6,211 bases of DNA, from positions 1 through 6,211 of the forward strand of contig DDLV01000065.1 of NCBI GenBank assembly GCA_002340325.1, in the 5' to 3' direction. The position numbers were made by a program, and so were the translations under genes. The notes beneath the pieces are model-generated. The model was not told the origin of the DNA and ran no database searches. It saw nothing but the letters and a program-made list of their open reading frames with translations. Below, in pieces: positions 1 through 6,164 of the stretch; within the stretch, counting starts at the first letter, position 1; every line of letters starts with the position of its first letter. This DNA comes from Glaciecola sp. UBA2563. Its GTDB lineage: Bacteria; Pseudomonadota; Gammaproteobacteria; Enterobacterales; Alteromonadaceae.

Positions 1-577
1 GGGGGTGCGTAGCTGCTTCTTCCTCAGAAAGATGTCCTGAATCTACCAGAGCATTCGCCATCGTCTGATCGCGTGTTACTTGCGCAAGCTGCTTGTTTTT
101 CAGTGTATACAACCGACTGTCACCGACATTCACCCAGCATACAGTTGAAGTATCTGCGATGACCGATACCATGGTACACGCCATTCCACTATATTTTGTG
201 ATGGAACGCGTTTTATCAATAATCGACTGATGTGCTTGTTTTGCGCTCATTTCAAGCACGGATGTGCGATCTATTACCTTTGACGCGGCTCTCAATTTGT
301 CTTGCACCACTAATGCGCGAAGAGAATCAACAGCAGTTTGGCTAGCAACCTCACCAAATTGTGCACCACCAACACCATCGCAAACACTTGCTAGAACGCA
401 TTTTGGCGATTCTTGTAAAGTAAGCACCAAGTGAGCGTCTTCATTATTCCGTCTAACCTTACCCACGTCAGTTGCACTGTAATGCAAAATACTCAAATTA
501 TATTTATCAACTGGTTGAATATAACGGTTATAAAACACGAAAAAGATGTCTAAATCAAGTGTATAACAGCGCGCCAT
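1..577 (-). CDS. PP2C-family Ser/Thr protein phosphatase (partial, C-terminus outside window)
   Basis: Reading the minus strand from an ATG at 577 gives 192 residues with no stop before the window edge. The protein is a metal-dependent (PPM/PP2C) phosphatase that would remove phosphate from Ser/Thr residues in the cytoplasm. Visible family motifs in order: TDVGKVRRNNEDA (36-48), DGVGG (67-71, D67 being a metal ligand), GMACT (131-135), VNVGDSRLY (149-157) and TRDQT (168-172). The final HP (191-192) matches the conserved His-Pro of the family, so roughly the last fifth is missing. The closest style is the stand-alone PP2C of type VI secretion loci, which opposes a Ser/Thr kinase; that link is inference. 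The start is uncertain: about 35 residues precede the first motif, longer than usual for this group, and no Shine-Dalgarno is seen. GTG at 538 or TTG at 496 or 487 are alternatives; the last would begin just before HYSATDVG. It is divergent from the ABC operon. Confidence 0.9.
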   Translation of the reverse strand, partial: MARCYTLDLDIFFVFYNRYIQPVDKYNLSILHYSATDVGKVRRNNEDAHLVLTLQESPKCVLASVCDGVGGAQFGEVASQTAVDSLRALVVQDKLRAASKVIDRTSVLEMSAKQAHQSIIDKTRSITKYSGMACTMVSVIADTSTVCWVNVGDSRLYTLKNKQLAQVTRDQTMANALVDSGHLSEEEAATHP

Positions 578-585
578 GTTATTAC

Positions 586-595
586 AGATGCATCT
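586..595. repeat. 10-bp perfect palindrome AGATGCATCT
   Basis: AGATGCATCT reads the same on both strands. It lies 8 bp upstream of the annotated phosphatase ATG, where a bound protein or a small hairpin could affect leftward expression. A second palindrome built around AGATCT follows 7 bp away. Function is unknown; a 10-bp palindrome alone could be chance. Confidence 0.4.
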
Positions 596-602
596 AATCA
601 GT

Positions 603-612
603 GCAGATCTGC
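603..612. repeat. 10-bp perfect palindrome GCAGATCTGC
   Basis: GCAGATCTGC is perfectly self-complementary and lies near 586-595; both contain AGAT and ATCT. On the minus strand it lies just downstream of the TATAAG box at 618-623, where an operator for the phosphatase gene could sit. This is inference from position only. Confidence 0.4.
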
Positions 613-647
613 CTATTCTTATAAACAAGATCATCAAAAGAAATACT

Positions 648-665
648 CGCTAGAGCAAACTAGCG
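648..665. repeat. Inverted repeat CGCTAG-N6-CTAGCG
   Basis: Perfect 6-bp arms at 648-653 and 660-665 flank a 6-nt spacer (AGCAAA). No T-run follows on either strand, so it does not look like an intrinsic terminator. It lies midway between the two divergent genes and upstream of the rightward promoter candidate, a position suiting a regulator site. Confidence 0.45.
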
Positions 666-678
666 CGCGGATAGTTAG

Positions 679-694
679 CGTTTACGATTAAACG
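679..694. repeat. Inverted repeat CGTTTA-CGAT-TAAACG overlapping the -35
   Basis: Perfect 6-bp arms (679-684 and 689-694) with a 4-nt centre overlap the candidate -35 hexamer at 681-686 of the rightward promoter. A dimeric repressor bound here would block that promoter. The 16-bp span with dyad symmetry is typical of helix-turn-helix operators, but no cognate regulator is encoded in the window. Confidence 0.45.
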
Positions 695-708
695 TTTCAC
701 ACCATAAT
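681..708 (+). promoter_or_regulatory. Candidate sigma70 promoter for the ABC operon
   Basis: TTTACG (681-686, 4 of 6 matches to TTGACA), a 16-bp spacer, and CATAAT (703-708, 5 of 6 matches to TATAAT). Transcription would begin near 714-716, only about 7-9 nt before the ATPase ATG at 723, so the mRNA would be almost leaderless. This fits the lack of a Shine-Dalgarno before that ATG. The inverted repeat at 679-694 covers the -35. Confidence 0.45.
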
Positions 709-722
709 TCGTATGTTTAACT

Positions 723-1409
723 ATGCTAAACGTAAACAACATCCACAAAGGTTACACCGACTCTCACGGAACTGTTCCTTTGTTTAAACAACTCAACTTG
801 CAGGTTGATACTGGCAACAGCGCTGCCATTATGGGAGCATCAGGATGCGGAAAATCTACGCTTCTGCACTCGATTGCTAGCCTTTCGCAACTTGACAAGG
901 GCAGTATTGAATTGCTCACAGATGATAATTCTATCTGTATTAGTCAGCTTAACCAAAATGAAGCAGATGTATACAGGCGGGATTCAGTTGGTATCGTTTT
1001 TCAGCGCTACAATCTTATCGAATACCTAACTGCCATCGACAACATATTGCTACCAGCAAAGCACAAACAGAACCTCGATATTAACTTTATTGATTCACTT
1101 TGCGAGCAGCTTCAAATACAACACCTTCTGAAAAAATCGCCCAGTAGATTATCTGGAGGAGAGCAGCAGCGCGTTGCTATTGCTAGAGCACTGTCACATA
1201 AACCAGCGTTAGTGCTGGCAGATGAACCGACTGGTAATTTAGATCCCAGGACATCCGATATTGTTGCTCGTTTGCTTTTTGACTTGTGTAAGGAGACTAA
1301 AACAACATTTGTAATTGTTACCCACAGTGCTGAAATTGCGAATATGGCGGACGATAGCTATGACTTGGAAAACTTATGTCTGACAAAACGAATGCATCAA
1401 ACAACCTAA
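723..1409 (+). CDS. ABC transporter ATP-binding protein, LolD/MacB type
   Basis: Cytoplasmic nucleotide-binding subunit that would hydrolyse ATP as a dimer on the inner face of the membrane to drive the FtsX-type permease encoded next. All motifs are present over 228 residues: Walker A GASGCGKST (38-46), Q-loop glutamine Q94 in IVFQRYNL, signature LSGGEQQR (143-150), Walker B LVLADE (163-168) with catalytic E168, D-loop NLD (172-174) and switch histidine H201. The LSGGEQQR form and the compact length are typical of LolD, MacB N-terminal and FtsE-like ATPases, so it should be active. The ATG at 723 is the only good start; an in-frame stop lies at 705-707 and no Shine-Dalgarno is seen. The stop is 33 bp before the permease ATG. 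The partners argue against LolD itself: there is no LolC/LolE pair, and a lipocalin-like lipoprotein follows. Confidence 0.95.
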   Translation: MLNVNNIHKGYTDSHGTVPLFKQLNLQVDTGNSAAIMGASGCGKSTLLHSIASLSQLDKGSIELLTDDNSICISQLNQNEADVYRRDSVGIVFQRYNLIEYLTAIDNILLPAKHKQNLDINFIDSLCEQLQIQHLLKKSPSRLSGGEQQRVAIARALSHKPALVLADEPTGNLDPRTSDIVARLLFDLCKETKTTFVIVTHSAEIANMADDSYDLENLCLTKRMHQTT

Positions 1410-1442
1410 TTAAATATATCCACTGTCTATGATGTTGAGTTC

Positions 1443-3965
1443 ATGATCCTGCTACTGACTTTGCTTTTGAAAACCTACCGCAATACATGGTTTAGCATCA
1501 TTGTGCTGATTATTGCAATTGCGACAGGCGCAATTGGTTTGTCAACAGTATTAAACTTAAATGAACGTGCGTCACAAGTACAAAACGTAAGGCCATGGTA
1601 CGACTATACCCAATTTAATCATATCAGCGCGTTGACAGCTAAGAAGCTGACAATCGAGGATTACCGAAACGCAAAGGCAAGTATTGATGCTCCGCTTATT
1701 GCGCTTGCCGAAAAAACAATCAGTTTAGAAAAAGTCAGCGCAAACGAAGAAAAGTTACAACTGCAAATGATCGGCGTTGATAGCCTATCTGCGATATCGG
1801 CGTTACCATTTTTTGAAGATAATCAGCGTACGCAAGTGAGAGAACTGTCCTCTTCAAGGCTGTTTGGCAACGTGGTCTACATGAACTCTGCGACATTAGA
1901 TATGCTAGAAATGTCAACAAATAGCTTTTTAAGCGAAATGAAAACGCATAATGACATCGTCGTTGGGGATGACTTACCAAATAATCTAATCCTCGCTGAT
2001 CTTAGTACGTTTGTTCGCATGGAATTCGGCATGAATGATAGCGCTCAAACTATCAACAAGTCTGACACCTTTTCTTTTGATCAAACCCAAACTGTTACAA
2101 CAAACGCATTGCCATCCGTTGATATAAGCGATCTTTTGCTCTCCGCAATAATTATTCCTGGCGATATACCTACTGAAGTCACTGCGAACATACGTAATGC
2201 CCTGCCAACACATCTGGTTTTGAATGCACCCGACAATCGGTTTGCAGCAACACAGATGAGTGAAAGCTTCCAACTCAATTTGCTTGCACTTGGTTTACTG
2301 ATGTTTGCGGTATGCATGTTTATTGTCTTAAACGCTGGCAATCTATTGCTACACAAAAGAATGCCAATGCTACTCACACTGCGTCAACTTGGGTTTTCAA
2401 GGAACACCATAATTGGCGTTTTGTTTATCGAATTGAGTTTCATCGCGCTAGTTGTATCGGCCTTGGCAAGCATCATCAGTCAGACGATAGACAACAATCT
2501 TGCGCAACAGCTGACGCCAATTATTGGGCAAAACGAATTAAAGACACCGCTGTATGTTAGGTTTTTGCAACTTGCCATTGTATGCGTCGCGAGCTCAATC
2601 CTCGCATTTGTCCCATCACTAAAAAAACTGAAAACGGATTTAATGGGGTTAACCTCCGAAAGTAACGCTATAAATCGTAACGCCCTACTTATTGGTAGTT
2701 TGCTTATCTGTATGATAAGCGTTATTGCATTGTTTTTGGCAAGTGGGTTATCGATTCTCCTCACATCAACTGCAACTTTTATCTTGAGCATCTGTGGTCT
2801 ATTACTTGTTTTGTTGCCATTGGTAATCAACAGACTCAAAAACGCATTAGCATCAAGCGGCGTTATCGTTTTACTGTCAAGTAGCGCAGCAGATTCATTA
2901 ACATCCAGAACGTCATTAGCATTCTGCGCTTTTTTTATCGCGGTGACCTGTAACATTGGAATGAATTTGATGGTCGATAGTTTTGAGCAGGCAACGCAAA
3001 GGTGGCTCGACCAGCGTCTCATCGCTGATGCGTATATTTATTCAAGTAACGAACTGCAATCTGATAGTTTTTCTAACCAAGAAGGACATACTATTACCGT
3101 TATTCCAAGGCTTGAAGACAAGCAAACATATGAAGGCAAACCCATTGATATCTTTAGTTATCCTAATACAAAGCAATACCGCGATGCTCTTGCCTTTCAG
3201 GAAGCAAGTAGGGACGCATGGTCATTGTATGAAAATTCTATTGGTATTTTTGTCAATCAGCAGTTTGCAAACATGCATAAGAAATCCATTGGTAATGTCG
3301 TTTCACTAATATCACCAGCCAACAAAACTATTTCCGATTACAAAATCGTCGGTATTTTTTATGATTACGGCAATCCGTATGGTCAAGTATTAATGCCGCT
3401 TACTGCATTTGATAATAACAGCACTCGGCAAGTTTACGCGCTTCATGCACAACCAAAACTCACCCAATCAAAGATTGACTCGCTCGCAAAAGAAAAAGAG
3501 CTGCAAATTTTTTCTGCAGAAAAATTAGTTGCACTTTCGATGAGAGCATTCAATGACACTTTTCTTATTACAAATGTATTGAATCTAGTGACTCTGCTTG
3601 TTGCAGCTATCGCGTTGGCGTGCACAATTCTAGTCTTGATGGAGGATACAAGAAGGCAACAGTTCTTACTCAAAAGCTTAGGTTTTTCAAGCGTACAGAT
3701 TGCAAAGATAAGTCTCAATCAGTATTTGTTGCTCATTATTGTTGGTCTTGCGCTGGCAACGCCGTTTGGGATTTGTGTCAGCTGGATACTGATAAATGTG
3801 ATAAACCTCAATGCTTTTCAATGGCAATACCCTTTAATCGTTGAACCAATGGTATTAATCAAGATATACGCGTTGAGCGTGATTATTATTCTGTTGTCAA
3901 TTGCTATTCCAATATTCACGAAAAGCAACCGTCCAATCAGCGCGGAATTAGCATGTATCGATTAA
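1443..3965 (+). CDS. FtsX-type ABC transporter permease, duplicated, about 10 TM
   Basis: Inner-membrane subunit of 840 residues. Hydrophobic segments lie near 14-38, 278-303, 321-346, 368-392, 412-440, 442-465, 488-512, 705-733, 757-785 and 801-826. Large polar, probably periplasmic, domains lie at about 40-275 and 513-700. This is two FtsX domains: TM1-4, and TM7-10, separated by two linking segments. The stretch after the second segment of each half matches: LRQLGFSRN (313-321) and LKSLGFSSV (743-751), the presumed ATPase-coupling helices. The layout is that of type VII ABC permeases, which transmit motion to periplasmic partners rather than carry substrate through a channel (family knowledge). 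As both halves are in one chain, one copy per ATPase dimer is expected. Upstream ATGs near the start are out of frame; a weak GAG lies before 1443. The end overlaps the lipoprotein gene by 13 nt, implying coupled translation. Substrate unknown. Confidence 0.93.
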   Translation: MILLLTLLLKTYRNTWFSIIVLIIAIATGAIGLSTVLNLNERASQVQNVRPWYDYTQFNHISALTAKKLTIEDYRNAKASIDAPLIALAEKTISLEKVSANEEKLQLQMIGVDSLSAISALPFFEDNQRTQVRELSSSRLFGNVVYMNSATLDMLEMSTNSFLSEMKTHNDIVVGDDLPNNLILADLSTFVRMEFGMNDSAQTINKSDTFSFDQTQTVTTNALPSVDISDLLLSAIIIPGDIPTEVTANIRNALPTHLVLNAPDNRFAATQMSESFQLNLLALGLLMFAVCMFIVLNAGNLLLHKRMPMLLTLRQLGFSRNTIIGVLFIELSFIALVVSALASIISQTIDNNLAQQLTPIIGQNELKTPLYVRFLQLAIVCVASSILAFVPSLKKLKTDLMGLTSESNAINRNALLIGSLLICMISVIALFLASGLSILLTSTATFILSICGLLLVLLPLVINRLKNALASSGVIVLLSSSAADSLTSRTSLAFCAFFIAVTCNIGMNLMVDSFEQATQRWLDQRLIADAYIYSSNELQSDSFSNQEGHTITVIPRLEDKQTYEGKPIDIFSYPNTKQYRDALAFQEASRDAWSLYENSIGIFVNQQFANMHKKSIGNVVSLISPANKTISDYKIVGIFYDYGNPYGQVLMPLTAFDNNSTRQVYALHAQPKLTQSKIDSLAKEKELQIFSAEKLVALSMRAFNDTFLITNVLNLVTLLVAAIALACTILVLMEDTRRQQFLLKSLGFSSVQIAKISLNQYLLLIIVGLALATPFGICVSWILINVINLNAFQWQYPLIVEPMVLIKIYALSVIIILLSIAIPIFTKSNRPISAELACID

Positions 3966-5032
3966 TCATAATTACTTTGTGCGTTTTGTGTCTGACTGCG
4001 TGCTTAAAACCAATGACGAGCTCACAAAGTGAGCAAGTGCTAACAGCTGATTGGTTAAATGGCGATGGAAAAAATGCAGATCCTAACTATGAGATAAGAT
4101 TTCCTTACGATCATGGGCCTCATCTGGAATTTGACATTGAATGGTGGTATTTGACGTCAAACCTCGAAGATGAAAATGGAAATCGCTATGGACTGCAGTG
4201 GACCTTGTTTAGATTTAGAGATGGTTCGACATACTCGCCATGGATCCAAGGCCAAATATTTATGGGCCATGCGTCATTGCACAGCGATAGTAAGCACTGG
4301 TTTAACGAAAAATTTGCCGGTGCTGGACTAGGTAATGCAGGCGTGGACACTGCGCCGCTTCGATATCATATCGATTCTTGGCAGTTAACGGCACTTGAAA
4401 ACGATAAGCTATTCCCCGCTCTTCTTAACACTATAATTGTAACGCCGACTGGCAACGCCAAAATTACACTTAATTTGAGTGCTGAAAAACCGTTTATACT
4501 CCACGGGAAACATGGTTATAGCATAAAGACAGCAAACGCATCGCACGCATCACATTACTACAGTCAGCCCTTTATCGATATGCATGGTACGCTTGTACTA
4601 GATGGTATAGAAACTAATGTTACAGGCGTTGGATGGTACGATCACGAATGGAGCTCGCAACTCTCCAGTACTGATACATTGGGTTGGGATTGGTTTTCTG
4701 TTCATCTTGACAGCGGCGCTAAGCTTATGCTTTTTCGAATGAGAGTTGGTGAAGAGAACTACATCACGGGGACTTACGTGCACCCAAATGGCGAATCAGA
4801 CTTGTTAGTGTCAGACCAAATAGAGTTAAGGGCCACTCAGCATTCATCAAGCGATGGACGAGAGTTTCCAAGTGAATGGAACGTAAAAATAGAGAGTCTT
4901 ACCGTGGATATTAATGTGTCTGCTGAAAAAGTTGACGCATTTAATCCCGGCATTTTCTCATATTACGAGGGACCTATCAGCGTGACTGGCAGCCACACTG
5001 GCATCGGCTTTCTAGAGCTGACTGGCTATTGA
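3953..5032 (+). CDS. AttH/CrtC-type lipocalin-like lipoprotein
   Basis: Secreted lipoprotein of 359 residues. Residues 1-16 form a lipoprotein signal with lipobox LTAC; C17 would be acylated. Position +2 is Leu, not Asp, so sorting to the outer membrane is expected in a gammaproteobacterium. The mature part shows the AttH/carotenoid-1,2-hydratase (CrtC, lipocalin_9) signatures: PYDHGPH and EWWYLTSN (51-70), GHASLHS (105-111), GVGWYDHEWSSQ (225-236), GWDWFSVHLDSG (244-255) and a C-terminal GFLELTGY (352-359). Two lipocalin-like beta-barrels are known for this family. Length is complete for the family. CrtC hydrates carotenoids, but no carotenoid gene is nearby; beside an ABC exporter the AttH-like role of binding or passing on a hydrophobic ligand is more likely (inference). 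The ATG at 3953 lies inside the permease end and has GGAA 5 nt upstream. Automated annotation may wrongly call it a hydratase. Confidence 0.92.
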   Translation: MYRLIIITLCVLCLTACLKPMTSSQSEQVLTADWLNGDGKNADPNYEIRFPYDHGPHLEFDIEWWYLTSNLEDENGNRYGLQWTLFRFRDGSTYSPWIQGQIFMGHASLHSDSKHWFNEKFAGAGLGNAGVDTAPLRYHIDSWQLTALENDKLFPALLNTIIVTPTGNAKITLNLSAEKPFILHGKHGYSIKTANASHASHYYSQPFIDMHGTLVLDGIETNVTGVGWYDHEWSSQLSSTDTLGWDWFSVHLDSGAKLMLFRMRVGEENYITGTYVHPNGESDLLVSDQIELRATQHSSSDGREFPSEWNVKIESLTVDINVSAEKVDAFNPGIFSYYEGPISVTGSHTGIGFLELTGY

Positions 5033-5040
5033 TTCTTTAT

Positions 5041-5418
5041 CTAGTTTTCAATATCCAGATCTAGTGCATCATCCGTATCAACAACGTCATCATCTGGATC
5101 AACTTCAGTAATCGCCTTCTTGGACCCATGTATGCTACCCGTCTTTGGCCGGTTTATGCGCTTTTGATACTTAAACCACGCGCGCTCTTCGACGGTTTGC
5201 GGTTCTGACGCTCCGTGAATGACGTTTAAATATCTTTCATCTTCGTCATCTTGTGGTGTGTATTTACCATCAGCAAGCGCTGCAAATAGTACACCGTATG
5301 CGCCTAATGCTTTGCTTTCAGATATGGTGAAATCACCGGACCGAGAGAATCCATAGGGATAGTTTTTGGGGTCACCGAAAACGCGTTTCAGCAAGTCTTG
5401 TTTAGTTAAATCTGGCAT
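5041..5418 (-). CDS. maoP: MaoP/YifE-like DUF413 protein
   Basis: A 125-residue protein matching the E. coli YifE/MaoP family over its core: NYPYGFSRSGDFTI (19-32), then ALADGKYTP (47-55), SEPQTVEERAWFKYQKRI (71-88) and RPK (90-92). In E. coli MaoP, with its 17-bp site maoS, organises the Ori macrodomain of the chromosome; the same role here is inference. The tail (about 106-123) is strongly acidic with many Asp and probably disordered; the E. coli protein also ends in an acidic stretch. The start is ATG at 5418, not the in-frame TTG at 5433: GGAG (5428-5431 on the minus strand) lies 9 nt before the ATG and includes part of the TTG-initiated reading. A promoter candidate lies at 5474-5502. 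The gene converges on the lipoprotein gene, with 8 bp between stops. Confidence 0.9.
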   Translation of the reverse strand: MPDLTKQDLLKRVFGDPKNYPYGFSRSGDFTISESKALGAYGVLFAALADGKYTPQDDEDERYLNVIHGASEPQTVEERAWFKYQKRINRPKTGSIHGSKKAITEVDPDDDVVDTDDALDLDIEN

Positions 5419-5427
5419 GAGCAGGCA

Positions 5428-5431
5428 CTCC
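5428..5431 (-). promoter_or_regulatory. Shine-Dalgarno GGAG deciding the maoP start
   Basis: On the minus strand the sequence reads TTGGAGTGCCTGCTCATG. GGAG stands 9 nt before the ATG at 5418, a normal spacing. A longer in-frame reading from the TTG at 5433 would place this ribosome site inside the coding region with none upstream, so the shorter form is preferred. Confidence 0.75.
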
Positions 5432-5473
5432 AATTAAAAAGTAAACCAACCGTTTATATTCAACTATTTCGAC

Positions 5474-5502
5474 TATTTACGCCTGAAATTTAGTGCTGTC
5501 AA
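5474..5502 (-). promoter_or_regulatory. Candidate sigma70 promoter for maoP
   Basis: On the minus strand a perfect TTGACA (5502-5497) is followed after exactly 17 bp by TAAATA (5479-5474), a weak -10 (3 of 6). Upstream lies a long A/T tract (5502-5524) that resembles an UP element. Transcription would begin near 5467, about 50 nt before the maoP ATG. The perfect -35, spacing and UP-like tract support the call; the -10 is the weak point. Confidence 0.5.
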
Positions 5503-5531
5503 TATTATTATTATTAAAAATATATGACAGC
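5495..5531. repeat. Inverted repeat GCTGTCA-N23-TGACAGC upstream of maoP
   Basis: Perfect 7-bp arms at 5495-5501 and 5525-5531 flank a 23-nt spacer made only of A and T, which includes four ATT units (5504-5515). Five further bases can pair inside with one bulge. One arm overlaps the TTGACA of the maoP promoter candidate. It could be an operator pair or a structured site; as a terminator for the thioesterase gene it lacks a GC-rich stem with a following T-run. Confidence 0.55.
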
Positions 5532-5569
5532 GACCAAAGTAGCGGTCAAATTTTGAGCGAAAAGAGCGA

Positions 5570-6082
5570 TTATTTCTTTTCAACCCATGCCCAGACCATT
5601 TCACATATAACGGGCTCAATACCTTGTGCATCGGTCACTTTGACACTCACGACAACGTCTCCTTTTGGTTCGTTTTGCATCTTTTGAATTTGTTCATCCG
5701 TTAACCATGCAACTGCTTGCATATCACCAGCTGCGCGTTTTACATACTTTAAATTCATCGACTTTATAAGGGGAAGTTTTCCTGCGGGTAAGTTAAGTCC
5801 AACCACAAAACCCGTCGCTGATTCGGCCATTAACGCCATTGCAGCAGCATGAACCGAACCAATATGATTTTGCACTTTTTTGCGGTTCTTTTGAAAAAAC
5901 GTAACGCTTTTTAAATCAGTTTGTTGAATTTTAAGTCCGGCCGTACCGACAAATTTAACCTTATACCGGAACAATAATGTGATTAACCTCATTCCAAGCC
6001 AAGGTGGGTATTTGAGCATTTTATAAGCAAATCGACGCAGGGGGTTTGTTGTAGCCTTATTTGTAGCCTTTCTTGTATCCAT
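5570..6082 (-). CDS. DUF4442 hotdog-fold thioesterase-like protein
   Basis: A 170-residue cytoplasmic protein. The central NHIGSVHAAAMALMAE (72-87), following FFQKNRKKVQ (62-71), is the hallmark of DUF4442/PaaI-like hotdog proteins, where the conserved Asn-His and the following helix line the acyl-thioester pocket. The rest fits one hotdog domain: a strand-rich C-terminal half including GDVVVSVKVTDAQG (141-154). Acyl-CoA thioesterase activity is likely from the family, but the substrate is unknown. The N-terminal 40 residues are basic and partly hydrophobic (RRFAYKMLKYPPWLG), perhaps for membrane association. The ATG at 6082 has only a weak GAG upstream at suitable distance. It lies downstream of the tRNA-Gly gene on the same strand; 151 bp separate its stop from the maoP start, so the two are probably separate units. 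No convincing terminator was found after it. Confidence 0.88.
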   Translation of the reverse strand: MDTRKATNKATTNPLRRFAYKMLKYPPWLGMRLITLLFRYKVKFVGTAGLKIQQTDLKSVTFFQKNRKKVQNHIGSVHAAAMALMAESATGFVVGLNLPAGKLPLIKSMNLKYVKRAAGDMQAVAWLTDEQIQKMQNEPKGDVVVSVKVTDAQGIEPVICEMVWAWVEKK

Positions 6083-6164
6083 AGCGGAGACTCGTATTAT
6101 GTAATGACGATAAGCTTAGTCTAATTCTGTTTTTGTGTGCAGAGTATTACGTGAAATGGATAAT
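6083..6164. other. Spacer between tRNA-Gly and thioesterase gene
   Basis: 82 bp with no open reading frame. Reading the minus strand, no GC-rich hairpin with a T-run follows the tRNA end. CATAAT about 30 nt before the thioesterase start could be a -10, but no acceptable -35 stands 16-18 bp before it. Confidence 0.35.

Larger units (their letters stand above)
578..722. other. Divergent intergenic region, palindrome-rich
   Basis: These 145 bp separate the leftward phosphatase start from the rightward ABC ATPase start and must hold the control signals of both. Four short perfect inverted repeats lie in it (586-595, 603-612, 648-665, 679-694). A rightward promoter candidate sits at 681-708. For the leftward gene, a TATAAG box (minus strand, 618-623) could serve as a -10, but no good -35 is found at 16-18 bp from it. 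No open reading frame of note is seen. Confidence 0.6.

Noticed and set aside
2480..3022. A 180-codon open frame on the minus strand inside the permease gene
   Set aside because: It lies fully opposite a well-supported membrane protein gene, has no recognisable motif or ribosome site, and its composition is what antisense of hydrophobic codons gives.
3953..5032. Carotenoid 1,2-hydratase (CrtC) enzyme
   Set aside because: Sequence signatures are shared with AttH-like proteins; there is a lipobox, an ABC exporter partner and no carotenoid gene nearby, so the enzymatic label is not supported.
723..5032. LolCDE lipoprotein release system
   Set aside because: The ATPase is LolD-like, but the permease is one 840-aa duplicated chain rather than LolC and LolE of about 400 aa each, and the third gene is a lipocalin-like lipoprotein.
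5419..5433. TTG start extending the MaoP-like protein by five residues
   Set aside because: The bases around the TTG form the ribosome site of the ATG at 5418, and no other ribosome site precedes the TTG.
5532..5547. Terminator hairpin (GACC-N8-GGTC) after the thioesterase gene
   Set aside because: The stem is only 4 bp and the nearest T-run on the minus strand begins about 11 nt after it, too weak for an intrinsic terminator.
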